NCBI GenBank assembly: GCA_024346935.1
Contig: AP024879.1
Location: 868,001-932,000, forward strand
DNA: 64,000 bases
From: Vibrio inusitatus
GTDB lineage: Bacteria > Pseudomonadota > Gammaproteobacteria > Enterobacterales > Vibrionaceae
Direction: 5' to 3'
The notes beneath the pieces are model-generated. The model worked only from the letters and a program-made list of their open reading frames with translations. It searched no databases and was not told the origin of the DNA. The position numbers and the translations under genes were made by a program. Below are positions 1-9,031 of this stretch, one piece after another. Each line of letters starts with the position of its first letter. The stretch's first letter is position 1.

Positions 1-2
1 TT

Positions 3-737
3 GAGCTGACAGAGCAAGGTCATATCGTTTATCGATACGCTTGTGACCTAATCGAGCAACAACAAAACCTGCTCAATACACTACAAACGGATGACCCCTA
101 TACCGGAAGCATAAAATTAGCTTGCTCCGGAGCACTCGCGCAATGGCTATTTCCTAAATTTATTGCGTTGCAATCACTGCATCAAAACCTAAAGGTGAAA
201 TTTGAAGCCGCTCCTAACAAGCGCATTTGTGAGTATGTTCAACAAGGTCATTCATTGTTTGGTCTCGTTACACAAGTTCCCAATCAAGCCGAATTTGAAG
301 TCACTAAAATCGGCACTGAATCCTTATGCTTGGTATTGCCAAAAAAGCAGTCAAAGATTGACCTCAACAGTGAGGCTCTAAAAGATCTCGGATTGGTGGA
401 TCACCCAGATGGGCAGCAATATCTTGCCAAGTATCTTGAGGAGTGTGGCAATGAGGAACTGATTAATATTTCTATTCGAGAGCTAAAACGCATTACCTAC
501 ATTAATCAGTTGAGCCAGATTTTATACCCCGTATCACAAGGTATCGGCTTTACCGTATTGCCTTTAAGTGCCGTTCTTTCTTCCCCTTTTTATCCAGACC
601 TCTACATTCACGAACCTAATATCAATGTGGAAGATGACCTGTATCTGATATCAAAGAAAGATCGACCACTTCCTAGCCGATATCATCAATTCATAGCCCT
701 GATTCAAGACTCTATCAACACATCAAAATCCACCTAA
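3..737 (+). CDS. LysR-family transcriptional regulator, 5' end cut off by the window
   Basis: The frame is open from base 3, so the gene starts before the window; the visible part is about 244 residues. The first visible residues (ELTEQGHIVYRYACDLIEQQ) look like the end of the winged-helix DNA-binding domain and the linker helix of a LysR-type regulator. The rest fits the periplasmic-binding-protein-like effector domain, with GSIKLACSGALAQWLFPKF as its first beta strand and helix. A TTG at 168 could be called as a start, but that would cut the effector domain in half, so I reject it. The recognition helix is not visible and the effector is unknown. The FadL-like gene follows 87 bp downstream on the same strand and is a possible but unproven target. 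Confidence 0.85.
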   Translation, partial: ELTEQGHIVYRYACDLIEQQQNLLNTLQTDDPYTGSIKLACSGALAQWLFPKFIALQSLHQNLKVKFEAAPNKRICEYVQQGHSLFGLVTQVPNQAEFEVTKIGTESLCLVLPKKQSKIDLNSEALKDLGLVDHPDGQQYLAKYLEECGNEELINISIRELKRITYINQLSQILYPVSQGIGFTVLPLSAVLSSPFYPDLYIHEPNINVEDDLYLISKKDRPLPSRYHQFIALIQDSINTSKST

Positions 738-824
738 GTAATATCTGAAATAAATTTTTATCATTACCAAACATAACACTTCCCACTTAATCTATAAGAA
801 GTTTCTTATTCTAGGGTTAGTGTT

Positions 825-2024
825 ATGTCGTTTGCTTCTTTTCGTTGCAGTCATGTCTCTATCGCAGTGAGCCTTGCTGTTGTCTCCTCTACCGTCAGTG
901 CCAGCGGCATATTTTTGGCAGAGGCAAGCTACGCCAATATGGGTACCGGTGGTGCTGGTGATGGCGTTTATACGGGGAACGCAGCTGCGATATGGACGAA
1001 TCCAGCAACACTGAGCTTTATGGACAAAGAACGTCATACTATCAGTGCGACTGTGTTGAATTTAGATATGGAGTACACTGACGCGAACGGTGGGGTTGGT
1101 GCTGATTCAAACAAAACCATGCCTGTCGTCAGCTACTTTAGCAACCATCATATTAATGACCAATGGGCTTACGGTATTGCTTTTTCTACACGTGGTGGCG
1201 CGGCCCTAGACTATGGTTATGAGTGGGAAGGAGCAAACCAGTTAACCGATGTTGCTCTAGTGACTTACCAATTTAACCCATCGGTGGCATATCGAATTGA
1301 TGACAACGTCTCGATAGCTGTAGGACTTCAAGTTGATTACGCACTCATTAATGCGAACACCAATAATATAGAACTTGAAACTGAAGACAGTCTTGCATTT
1401 GGCTACAATCTAGGACTAATGTTTGATATCTCGGAACGAACTAAAGTAGGTATATCCTACCGTTCCCAGTTAGAGCACGAATTTTCTGGCACTTCTAATC
1501 TATACACGGATAATGACCAACTGCTTGCTACGGGACGATACGGTGCACCTCTAGTCACTCCTGCTACGGTAGACATTAGTGCAAGTTATAAAGTTAACAA
1601 TGATTTGACACTGATGACCTCAATTCAATGGCATGATTGGAGTAAGTGGCAAAAAACGCTCGTCGAGCTAGACTACCCAAATAGTGACCTTCCCTATCTC
1701 ATCAATAGAGAATTCGAGGACGTTTGGCACTTCGGTTTTGGTGGCGAGTATAAGTTACGTAACAATTGGGCACTAAAAGCCGGCTATTCTTACGAAACAT
1801 CTCCCTTGGATGATAAAGCTAACCAATCACCCGACCTACCCGTTGGTGAACAACATCGATACTCCTTAGGCGTTTCAAAAACCTGGGATAAAAACACACT
1901 AGATATCTACTACGAATTCGCCGATTTCGGTGACATGGATATCGCTCAATCTGGTTTAGCTAAAGACCTTAACGGACACTTTACCGGTAAGGTCCACTTT
2001 ATTGGACTTGGCTACACTTTTTAA
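825..2024 (+). CDS. FadL/OmpP1/TodX-family outer-membrane channel
   Basis: Probable outer-membrane beta-barrel for uptake of long-chain fatty acids or other hydrophobic molecules. It has 399 residues, near the family norm. A signal peptide ends around SASG (residues 25-28). The N-terminal hatch region contains NPATLSF near residue 57; the NPA element is conserved in FadL proteins. The remainder alternates polar and aromatic residues in strands, and the protein ends in a terminal phenylalanine (GLGYTF), the usual barrel-assembly signal. An AGGG sequence lies 8 bases before the ATG. Vibrios commonly carry several FadL paralogues, so the substrate cannot be named. The gene stands alone between two LysR regulators. 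Confidence 0.88.
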   Translation: MSFASFRCSHVSIAVSLAVVSSTVSASGIFLAEASYANMGTGGAGDGVYTGNAAAIWTNPATLSFMDKERHTISATVLNLDMEYTDANGGVGADSNKTMPVVSYFSNHHINDQWAYGIAFSTRGGAALDYGYEWEGANQLTDVALVTYQFNPSVAYRIDDNVSIAVGLQVDYALINANTNNIELETEDSLAFGYNLGLMFDISERTKVGISYRSQLEHEFSGTSNLYTDNDQLLATGRYGAPLVTPATVDISASYKVNNDLTLMTSIQWHDWSKWQKTLVELDYPNSDLPYLINREFEDVWHFGFGGEYKLRNNWALKAGYSYETSPLDDKANQSPDLPVGEQHRYSLGVSKTWDKNTLDIYYEFADFGDMDIAQSGLAKDLNGHFTGKVHFIGLGYTF

Positions 2025-2037
2025 TCTTTCATCGAAC

Positions 2038-2058
2038 GAGTGACTTAATAAGTCACTC
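2038..2058. terminator. Perfect inverted repeat after the FadL-like gene
   Basis: GAGTGACTTA and TAAGTCACTC form perfect 10-base arms around a single A, 14 bp past the stop codon. The next bases are TAATAATGG, so there is no uridine run. It could end transcription weakly, protect the 3' end of the message, or be a protein-binding palindrome. Confidence 0.45.
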
Positions 2059-2127
2059 TAATAATGGTAAATCGACGGACTAAAACAACACCATGGACGG
2101 AGCAACGACTAACAGAAGGTAACAAAT

Positions 2128-2274
2128 TTGTACTTCATCAAAGCTCCTAACCCTCAAGATATACAAACCCTACTAACTCTGCCTATCTATTCACTAGAAA
2201 GACTATTTAGTCGCCTACCCTGCGAAAGCAAAGAGCGCTTGATTCGCGCAATGTTAGAAGAAAAACTAACTTAA
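2128..2274 (+). CDS. Possible 48-residue small protein
   Basis: An open frame with a TTG start, preceded at 5-8 bases by AGAAGG. The predicted peptide has amphipathic stretches (TLLTLPIYSLERLFSRL, then KERLIRAMLEEKLT). I do not recognise a family. In support are the ribosome-binding site and a protein-like composition; against are the short length, the rare start codon and the chance level of such frames. It lies between the FadL-like gene and the next LysR gene. Apart from this frame and the palindrome at 2038, the gap holds nothing I recognise. Confidence 0.35.
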   Translation: MYFIKAPNPQDIQTLLTLPIYSLERLFSRLPCESKERLIRAMLEEKLT

Positions 2275-2397
2275 TGATTAATTTAAAGTTTTAACTAGAA
2301 AAATTCGTACCAAGACTGCTTTTTGTGAAATTTCCATCTATAGTAATATTCGTCTAAAAGTTTTTACTCTTAAACTAATATAACTTGAGTGTATAAC

Positions 2398-3345
2398 ATG
2401 AAATCTCTCGAACAGCAGTTGTCTCGTCTGGATTTAAACCTACTGGTCTCATTAAGTGTTTTATTGAAAGAAAAGAATGTGTCCAGAGCAGCAGAAGTAC
2501 TTTATCTGTCGCAACCAGCCATGAGCCGTACTCTAAAAAGACTTAGGGACGTGTTTGATGACCCGCTTTTTTATAGAGAATCTGCAGGGCTACAGCCCAC
2601 AGAGAAAGCACTCACACTACAAGAGCCTCTAAGCGAAATACTACTATCGGTGAGTAAACTCATCGATAGTACTCAATTTTCACCTGAAAGTTGTGACCAG
2701 ACCTTCCGAATTTCATTACCACCATTAATGAGTCGACAGTTGTCTGTACCCCTTATCAGAGAACTGATGCATAACGCTCCCAACGCCAGCCTAGTCGAAT
2801 ATCCTGCAGCTTGGGATCCCACAAGCTTACTTAAAGATCGCGCTGTAGATTTCTCTATACATATTGAAAAGCCGGCAAACGATCAAGAGTTCCCTAGCGA
2901 ACTTATTGGCAGCACTTATCCTGTTTTTTATGGAATGTCAGAGCACCCTCTTGCAAACAATAAAACGACAACGCTAGAAGATTGTTTGCAGTATCAGTTT
3001 GTCGACCTTAATTTAGACTTAAGGTCCGTTTCCGAAATTCATAACCCTATCGATAGTTACCTTGAAAGTAAGGGCCAAAAGCGAGATATCGTTTTCAAAA
3101 GCGGACAGCTCAATACATTAGTAGACGCAATGCAAGACTCAGACAAAATGCTGATTTCCACGCATACCTTGAGATATGTCGATGATTTTGAACATAGGCT
3201 AACACCGATATTTGATCTGAAAAGTGACCAAACAATGAATATTAATGTGTATCTCATTGAACATAAGCGCACCTTGAATAGCGCAGCTCACCAATGGCTG
3301 AAACAGCTTATTTTGGACACTTTGCGCAATAAAGCATTCGCCTAA
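2398..3345 (+). CDS. LysR-family transcriptional regulator (NodD/LeuO-like)
   Basis: A full-length LysR-type regulator of 315 residues. The helix-turn-helix lies near residues 15-55: LDLNLLVSLSVLLKEKNVSR followed by AAEVLYLSQPAMSRTLKRL. The DDPLFYRESAGLQPTEKA stretch after the wing is typical of the NodD/LeuO branch. The C-terminal half fits the usual effector-binding domain. The ATG at 2398 is preferred because GAG sits about 9 bases upstream; a GTG three codons earlier at 2389 has no clear ribosome-binding site. The gene is followed convergently by cra/fruR after 19 bp. No operon partner is apparent, and the effector and targets cannot be read from the sequence. Confidence 0.88.
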   Translation: MKSLEQQLSRLDLNLLVSLSVLLKEKNVSRAAEVLYLSQPAMSRTLKRLRDVFDDPLFYRESAGLQPTEKALTLQEPLSEILLSVSKLIDSTQFSPESCDQTFRISLPPLMSRQLSVPLIRELMHNAPNASLVEYPAAWDPTSLLKDRAVDFSIHIEKPANDQEFPSELIGSTYPVFYGMSEHPLANNKTTTLEDCLQYQFVDLNLDLRSVSEIHNPIDSYLESKGQKRDIVFKSGQLNTLVDAMQDSDKMLISTHTLRYVDDFEHRLTPIFDLKSDQTMNINVYLIEHKRTLNSAAHQWLKQLILDTLRNKAFA

Positions 3346-3364
3346 AATTTTACAGGTTTTGTGT

Positions 3365-4354
3365 TTATGAACGCTTAAGCCGAATCTTGAGCGCTCTTTC
3401 TATAAACTCCACACCAGGTTCATAACGTCTAGCGCTGGCGTTAAGAGCCAGTGCTAGAGCACTATCCGCGATATCTTCAAAATTCTGTGCAATGCTGTTG
3501 ACTTTAAGTGGTATGAAATCAAGCAAGCGGTTATCACCAAACGTTGCCACTTTAACTCGATCAACAAGCTGTGGATTAGGTAGCAGCACATCCAAAACAC
3601 CTTCGAGTAAGGTATAAGAAGTGCACACAATAGCATCAGGTACACTATCGCTATCCACCCACTCTTGGATAAGACGCTTTCCTTCATGTGCCGAAAAGTG
3701 CTCACCATAACTGAGTTTTAAGTCAATATTTTGATTATTGATCGCCGCCTGCAGTCCCAACTGACGATCTCTAGATACTGGCAAGTTAGGTAATGCGCCC
3801 ACAAGGCCTATGCTTTGCACTTTACTGTCTAAAATAGATTGCGTGAGTAACAATGCAGCTTCAAAGTCTTCACTCACTACACAACTAAAAATCTCATCAT
3901 CTAAAGGACGGTCAAGTGCAATCACAGGTGTACCTTTTTCAAGCAATACTTGATAGTACTCATTGGCACTAGGCATCGCTGTGGCCACAAATAAAGCATC
4001 AATTCGGCGACTCACAAGCGCTTCTGCTACCGCTTGTTCAGTCTCTGGGTCGTCATCAGAACAACCAATTAATATTTGATAGCCAGCTTGTCTTGAGTTT
4101 TGCTCTAAAAGTTTTGCAAGCCTTGCAAAACTTGCATTCTCTAAATCGGGAATGATTAAACCAAAAGAGCGGCTACTGCCAGCCCTTAATGAAGAAGCAG
4201 CATGATCTGGACGGAATTTGTATTCATCAACCACAGCCATCACTTTTTGCTGTGTTTTCTCGCTAATCCGATATTTTTTGGCCTTACCATTTATCACATA
4301 GCTCGCGGTTGTTTTTGATACTCCGGCCAGTTTCGCGATCTCTTCTAAAGTCAT
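3365..4354 (-). CDS. cra: Fructose operon regulator Cra/FruR (LacI family)
   Basis: A LacI/GalR-family regulator of 329 residues. The N-terminal helix-turn-helix (MTLEEIAKLAGVSKTTASYV) and the following NGKAKKYRISEKTQQKVMAV match Cra/FruR closely, as does the hinge helix. The rest is a sugar-binding periplasmic-like core. Cra binds fructose 1-phosphate. In enteric bacteria it acts as a global carbon regulator, whereas V. cholerae FruR is reported to work mainly on the adjacent fru operon, activating it when fructose 1-phosphate is present. The gene is transcribed away from fruBKA across a 289-bp gap that holds three Cra-type operators, which supports local control of both genes. Confidence 0.95.
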   Translation of the reverse strand: MTLEEIAKLAGVSKTTASYVINGKAKKYRISEKTQQKVMAVVDEYKFRPDHAASSLRAGSSRSFGLIIPDLENASFARLAKLLEQNSRQAGYQILIGCSDDDPETEQAVAEALVSRRIDALFVATAMPSANEYYQVLLEKGTPVIALDRPLDDEIFSCVVSEDFEAALLLTQSILDSKVQSIGLVGALPNLPVSRDRQLGLQAAINNQNIDLKLSYGEHFSAHEGKRLIQEWVDSDSVPDAIVCTSYTLLEGVLDVLLPNPQLVDRVKVATFGDNRLLDFIPLKVNSIAQNFEDIADSALALALNASARRYEPGVEFIERALKIRLKRS

Positions 4355-4425
4355 TCATGTTCCTAATGATTTGTGCAGTTGATCATAGTTATCCAGATCA
4401 GTACCTACTTTTCATTGAATGATAT

Positions 4426-4463
4426 GCTGAATCGGTTAATTATAAAAGCTGAAACGGTTAAGC
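4426..4463. promoter_or_regulatory. Two Cra/FruR operators between cra and fruB
   Basis: GCTGAATCGGTTAA (4426-4439) and GCTGAAACGGTTAA (4448-4461) both fit the published Cra pattern RSTGAAWCSNTHHW at every position. Their starts are 22 bp apart, about two helical turns, so two dimers could sit on the same face. They lie 72-109 bp upstream of the cra start and about 180-220 bp before fruB. Confidence 0.85.
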
Positions 4464-4475
4464 AGCATTAAAATA

Positions 4476-4543
4476 ACCGATCATAGTCACTACTTTTATA
4501 TACAACACGAATCCATAGAGGTAAACGTGAGCGTATGATCGGT
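4476..4543. repeat. Widely spaced 10-bp inverted repeat in the fru control region
   Basis: ACCGATCATA (4476-4485) is exactly complementary to TATGATCGGT (4534-4543), with 48 bases between. It sits between the second and third Cra operators and is distinct from them. A GATCATAG copy also occurs at 4381-4388. It may be a second regulator's split site or the base of a long stem in the fru leader. I cannot tell which. Confidence 0.4.
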
Positions 4544-4573
4544 AGATAAGTAATTAAAAATTTTTCACCGCAT

Positions 4574-4589
4574 GCTGAATCGATTTAGC
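4574..4589. promoter_or_regulatory. Third Cra/FruR operator, close to fruB
   Basis: GCTGAATCGATTTA (4574-4587) fits the Cra consensus, and the longer GCTGAATCGATTTAGC is a near-palindrome. It lies 54 bp before the fruB start codon and 126 bp from the second operator. Its position near the promoter or early leader, with two distal sites upstream, suggests looping or polymerase recruitment by Cra. Confidence 0.8.
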
Positions 4590-4643
4590 ATTAACGTAAA
4601 GCACAGCCTGTAGGGTGCTATTAACAACGAAACTGAGGCGGAT

Positions 4644-5783
4644 ATGCTCACAATAAATGAACACGATATTAGGTTGCAGCAAAGTGCAGCAGATAAAACA
4701 GTCGCTATTCAAGACATCGCAAAAAGTCTAACAAACAAGAATCTAGTTGACTCGGGCTATGTGGAAGGAATGCTTAACCGTGAATCTCAAAGCTCTACAT
4801 TTTTAGGTAACGGTATCGCAATTCCTCACGGTACTGTCGATACCCGCTCACTGGTAAGCAATACCGGTGTCGCTGTGCATCATTTTCCTCAAGGTGTTGA
4901 TTGGGGTGACAATAACACGGTTTATTTAGCCATTGGCATTGCGGCTAAATCAGATGAGCATCTCGGTATTTTAAAACAATTGACTAAAGTTCTCTCCGCT
5001 GATGGTGTTGAAGACAAACTTAAGCACGCACAAAGTGCAGAGCAGATAATCGCGCTGCTAAACGGCCAAGTCCAACTCAAAGCAGACTTTAATGCCTCAC
5101 TGATTCAGTTGAACTTCCCTGCTGGCGACATGTTGCAAATGGCTGCAGTTGCCGGTGGCTTATTAAGAAATTCCGGATGTGTTGAAAATGAATTTGTGGC
5201 TGATCTTGTGACCAAATCTCCCACCCACCTTGGTCAAGGATTATGGTTAGTAACAAGTGATAAGGGTGCTAATCGCACCGCTATGTCGTTTGTTACCACT
5301 GGAAATCAATGTGAATTTGAGGGAGAAGTTGTTAAAGGATTAGTCGCATTTTCTGCCAACAACAATGTGCACCACCCCATGCTAAACACCCTAATCAATA
5401 GCATCTCATCAGGACAACAAAGTGAACTTCTACAAGCAACACCAGAGCACCTAATTGCTTTGTTTACCAATGAAGAATCCTCTATTTCTTCGGGCAAGAA
5501 TTCATCAGACAACAGTGCTGTTTTCACTATCAAAAATACTCACGGACTGCACGCGCGTCCTGGTGCAATGCTCGTTGCTGAAGCTAAGAAATTTGACTCT
5601 AAGATCACGGTTTGCAACTTAGATGGTGAGGCAAAACCAGTCAACGGAAAAAGTCTAATGAAAGTGATTGCTATGGGCGTGAAACACGGTCATCAATTGC
5701 AGTTCTGTGCCGAAGGGACTGATGCAAAAGAGGCCCTTGAAAGTATAGGTAAAGCGATTGAATCTGGCCTAGGTGAGGGGTAA
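4644..5783 (+). CDS. fruB: PTS fructose-specific EIIA-HPr fusion protein
   Basis: Transfers phosphate from Enzyme I to the fructose permease FruA. The EIIA domain covers about residues 1-145; its phosphorylated histidine is H62 in IPHGT. A middle domain of roughly 140 residues (receiver-like in the family) follows. The C-terminal HPr domain starts near residue 292, with active histidine H303 in GLHARPG. Length 379 matches the diphosphoryl-transfer protein family. It is the first gene of fruBKA; fruK begins 10 bp after its stop. Control by Cra is implied by the three operators upstream. Confidence 0.95.
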   Translation: MLTINEHDIRLQQSAADKTVAIQDIAKSLTNKNLVDSGYVEGMLNRESQSSTFLGNGIAIPHGTVDTRSLVSNTGVAVHHFPQGVDWGDNNTVYLAIGIAAKSDEHLGILKQLTKVLSADGVEDKLKHAQSAEQIIALLNGQVQLKADFNASLIQLNFPAGDMLQMAAVAGGLLRNSGCVENEFVADLVTKSPTHLGQGLWLVTSDKGANRTAMSFVTTGNQCEFEGEVVKGLVAFSANNNVHHPMLNTLINSISSGQQSELLQATPEHLIALFTNEESSISSGKNSSDNSAVFTIKNTHGLHARPGAMLVAEAKKFDSKITVCNLDGEAKPVNGKSLMKVIAMGVKHGHQLQFCAEGTDAKEALESIGKAIESGLGEG

Positions 5784-5793
5784 GGAGACAAGT

Positions 5794-6744
5794 ATGACGA
5801 CAAAAAAAGTAGTAACCGTAACCCTTAATCCTGCATTGGATCTCACGGGGAGCTTAGATAGCTTGAATCAAGGTTCTGTAAGCTTAGTGAAATCAGGGAC
5901 TTTGCATGCGGCAGGTAAAGGCGTAAATGTAGCAAAGGTGCTCAGCGAACTTGGTGCAGAAGTCACCGTGACTGGTTTTCTAGGACAAGAGAACCCTGAA
6001 CTTTTCAGCCAACTTTTCAAAGACCTAGACGCTCACGATGCCTTTGTTCATGTAGAAGGAGCCACCCGAATCAACGTTAAGGTGGTAGAAAGTAACGGCA
6101 AGGTAAGTGATATCAACTTTCCTGGTGTACAGGTCACACAAAGTGATATTGACCAGTTTGAAGAGACTCTATTTGGGCTTGCAAAGTACAACGACTACTT
6201 CGTGATAGCGGGAAGTTTGCCTCAAGGTGTCAGCCCTGAGCTATGTGCCTCATGGATTAAAAAACTTCGCGCCTTAGATAAGAAGGTGTTATTCGATAGT
6301 AGTCGCGCCGCACTATCTGCCGGGCTCGAAGCGCAACCTTGGCTGATCAAGCCTAACGATGAAGAGTTAGCTGAGTTTGTTGGAAGACCACTAAATAACG
6401 CGAATGAATGCCAACAAGCAGCACATGAACTGACTAATAGAAGCATCGAAAACATTGTCATCTCTATGGGCGCGCAAGGTGTTATGTGGCTTAACCAAGG
6501 CCACTGGTTAAGCGCAAAACCACCAACAATGAAAGTGGTTAGTACCGTTGGTGCGGGTGACACCCTGGTTGCAGGCCTCTGCTGGGGTCATATGCAAGGT
6601 ATGGACAAAGAGACGCTGCTGCGCTTTTCTACCGCCTTATCTGCATTAGCAGTATCGCAGATCGGTGTTGGCGTTCCAAGCCAAGCACTTCTTGAACAGA
6701 CCATTAGCCAGGTCAAAGTACAACCTACAATTATGTCGAAATAA
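5794..6744 (+). CDS. fruK: 1-phosphofructokinase
   Basis: Phosphorylates fructose 1-phosphate, made by the PTS, to fructose 1,6-bisphosphate in the cytoplasm. This PfkB/ribokinase-family protein has 316 residues. The N-terminal TVTLNPALDLTG and the C-terminal signature VSTVGAGDTLVAGL, which includes the catalytic Asp of GAGD, are both present. The ATG at 5794 is chosen because AAGGAG lies 7 bases upstream; an in-frame GTG at 5773 would overlap the end of fruB and has no such signal. It also consumes the fructose 1-phosphate that acts as Cra's inducer, so it sets the strength of the operon's own control loop. Confidence 0.96.
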   Translation: MTTKKVVTVTLNPALDLTGSLDSLNQGSVSLVKSGTLHAAGKGVNVAKVLSELGAEVTVTGFLGQENPELFSQLFKDLDAHDAFVHVEGATRINVKVVESNGKVSDINFPGVQVTQSDIDQFEETLFGLAKYNDYFVIAGSLPQGVSPELCASWIKKLRALDKKVLFDSSRAALSAGLEAQPWLIKPNDEELAEFVGRPLNNANECQQAAHELTNRSIENIVISMGAQGVMWLNQGHWLSAKPPTMKVVSTVGAGDTLVAGLCWGHMQGMDKETLLRFSTALSALAVSQIGVGVPSQALLEQTISQVKVQPTIMSK

Positions 6745-6755
6745 AGGACTGCCCT

Positions 6756-8480
6756 ATGAACATTGCCATTATCACAGCCTGCCCTAGTGGTGTAGCGAAC
6801 AGCATCATTGCTGCAGGACTTTTAGACAAAGCTGCAAAAGAGCTTAACCTTGATGCAAAAATAGAGTGCCAATCTAAAGTTATTGAAGGCTATATCCTCA
6901 GTGAACACGATATTGATGCCACAGAGCTTGTGATTATCGCTTCAGACACTTCGATTGATACATCACGCTTTAAGGACAAAAACGTCTTTCAAGGTAGCAT
7001 TAAAGATGCAGTAAAAAATGCAGCCGAATTTATCGAAAACGCACAAAAAAACGCAGTAAAACTAACCAGTGACGCTGTATTCACTAGCAATGAACAATCA
7101 TCTGATAGCAAGAAGATCGTCGCCATTACCGCCTGCCCTACTGGTGTCGCGCATACCTTTATGGCAGCTGAAGCACTCGAAGAAGAAGCGACTCGTCAAG
7201 GCCATCAAATCAAGGTTGAGACCCGAGGTTCAGTTGGAGCTAAAAATCAACTCACTGAACAAGATATTGAACAAGCTGATCTTGTGATCATTGCCGCTGA
7301 TATTGATGTACCACTAGATCGCTTTAACGGTAAGTTGCTGTACCGCACCAAGACAGGTCCAGCACTGAAGAAAACCAAGCAAGAAATAGATAAAGCCTTC
7401 TTAGAAGCAACACCTTATCAAGCGACAGGTGGTGCATCGGCCGAAGTTTCTACAGAAAACAAAGGTGTATACCAACATCTTATGACGGGCGTATCACATA
7501 TGCTACCGGTCGTGGTTGCAGGTGGTTTGATCATCGCGCTGAGTTTTGTGTTTGGTATCGAGGCATTTAAACAAGAAGGGACATTAGCGGCAGCATTAAT
7601 GAGTATCGGCGGCGGTTCCGCATTTGCTCTGATGATCCCTGTTCTTGCTGGCTATATCGCCTTCTCAATTGCCGATCGTCCAGGATTAGCCCCAGGTCTT
7701 GTTGGCGGTATGTTAGCCAGTACGCTTGGTGCCGGTTTCCTTGGGGGTATCGCGGCAGGTTTTATCGCCGGTTACAGTGCCAAATTTATTGCTGATAAAC
7801 TGTCGCTGCCTCAGTCTATGGAAGCACTCAAGCCAATCTTAATTATTCCGTTTGTTGCTACCCTATTTACTGGCCTCGTTATGATCTATGTGGTCGGTAG
7901 CCCTGTTGCAGCAACGATGAGCGGTCTCGAAAACTTCCTTAATACTATGGGGGCGGGGAACGCAGTCATGCTCGGTATTCTATTGGGTGCGATGATGTGT
8001 TTCGATTTGGGAGGCCCAGTAAATAAAGCGGCTTATGCATTTGGTGTTGGCCTACTCGCCTCACAACAATATGCACCTATGGCGGCTATCATGGCTGCGG
8101 GTATGGTGCCGGCATTGGGCATGGGGCTTGCAACCTTTATCGCCAAAAGTAAATTTGAAAGCAGTGCTCAAGAAGCAGGCAAAGCTTCGTTTGTACTAGG
8201 TCTTTGCTTTATCTCTGAGGGCGCTATTCCTTTTGCAGCCAAAGATCCAATGCGAGTGATCCCTTGCTGTATGGCGGGCGGTGCACTAACGGGCGCATTA
8301 TCAATGCTATTCGGAGCACAACTGTTAGCTCCTCATGGTGGTTTATTTGTTCTACTAATCCCGAACGCTATCTCCCCAGTATTGATGTACTTAGTCGCTA
8401 TTGCCGCAGGTACTGCAATTACCGGGTTTAGCTATGCATTCTTAAAAAAGCGTGATGAGCAAGTCTTAGCATCTGCGTAA
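6756..8480 (+). CDS. fruA: PTS fructose-specific EIIB'BC permease
   Basis: Inner-membrane fructose transporter that phosphorylates its sugar to fructose 1-phosphate. It has 574 residues. Domain order is EIIB' (residues 1-100), EIIB (about 118-220) with phosphorylated Cys127 in TACPTGVAH, then a hydrophobic EIIC domain (about 235-570). The first domain also keeps a cysteine (C9 in TACPSG), so both EIIB copies retain the CPxG motif. The EIIC part includes the GGPVNKAAYAFG region typical of the fructose family. The gene is the last of fruBKA, starting 11 bp after fruK, and is followed by a strong terminator. Confidence 0.96.
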   Translation: MNIAIITACPSGVANSIIAAGLLDKAAKELNLDAKIECQSKVIEGYILSEHDIDATELVIIASDTSIDTSRFKDKNVFQGSIKDAVKNAAEFIENAQKNAVKLTSDAVFTSNEQSSDSKKIVAITACPTGVAHTFMAAEALEEEATRQGHQIKVETRGSVGAKNQLTEQDIEQADLVIIAADIDVPLDRFNGKLLYRTKTGPALKKTKQEIDKAFLEATPYQATGGASAEVSTENKGVYQHLMTGVSHMLPVVVAGGLIIALSFVFGIEAFKQEGTLAAALMSIGGGSAFALMIPVLAGYIAFSIADRPGLAPGLVGGMLASTLGAGFLGGIAAGFIAGYSAKFIADKLSLPQSMEALKPILIIPFVATLFTGLVMIYVVGSPVAATMSGLENFLNTMGAGNAVMLGILLGAMMCFDLGGPVNKAAYAFGVGLLASQQYAPMAAIMAAGMVPALGMGLATFIAKSKFESSAQEAGKASFVLGLCFISEGAIPFAAKDPMRVIPCCMAGGALTGALSMLFGAQLLAPHGGLFVLLIPNAISPVLMYLVAIAAGTAITGFSYAFLKKRDEQVLASA

Positions 8481-8496
8481 AGCGCTCAAATTGCTG

Positions 8497-8533
8497 AAAG
8501 GCCAGATTCGATAAACGAGTCTGGCCTTTTTAT
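8497..8533 (+). terminator. Rho-independent terminator of fruBKA
   Basis: GGCCAGA (8500-8506) pairs with TCTGGCC (8520-8526) and is followed by TTTTTATTTT. A-rich bases before the stem let it work partly for the opposite strand too. Confidence 0.9.
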
Positions 8534-8536
8534 TTT

Positions 8537-8908
8537 CTACCTTGTAGAAAGTGACTGTTGAAGCTCAAGCCAGTTGAAGATGATCTGTCTTGCCTCAAAA
8601 CACTCTCCTTGCAAAGTTTGAATATGAGCATTAAAAGGCTGACCAATAAATGTCGTTCGAGTCATTTTCCCTGTTGCCAGTTCAATATGAGTACTTACCC
8701 TACCCTGAAAATTCTGCAATAACGCAAAGTCATCACTCCCAAACACCAATTGGCTTGAGTAATAAAGAAAGTAATCTGGCGTCGCGTTTAGCTTGCAGGT
8801 TAATACTCGCTGTTCATTTGCTATAACCTCGAAGGCCATTACCTCCCAAACTAAAGCACTTGCCAGCATAAGAGATGACAGACCGCTGATTCGATATACT
8901 CGATTCAT
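8537..8908 (-). CDS. Exported protein of unknown function (123 residues)
   Basis: I do not recognise a family. Residues 1-30 (MNRVYRISGLSSLMLASALV, ending near VMAFEVIA) look like a signal peptide or an N-terminal membrane anchor. The mature part has about 95 residues, two cysteines (in LTCKLNA and GECFEARQ) that could form a disulfide, and mixed polar strands. An AGGAGCC sequence before the ATG supports the start. It is transcribed convergently with fruA and shares its terminator region. No operon partner is seen. Confidence 0.65.
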   Translation of the reverse strand: MNRVYRISGLSSLMLASALVWEVMAFEVIANEQRVLTCKLNATPDYFLYYSSQLVFGSDDFALLQNFQGRVSTHIELATGKMTRTTFIGQPFNAHIQTLQGECFEARQIIFNWLELQQSLSTR

Positions 8909-9031
8909 GAAAGGCTCCTGTTTACCCTAATACAGATAGTATAGATAAACAGAAGCATTTTCCCGGATTTGAACGAGTACTAGAAGTGCGTCTTATAAGC
9001 AAGGATAGCGATGTAACAGAGCTTTGAGCAA

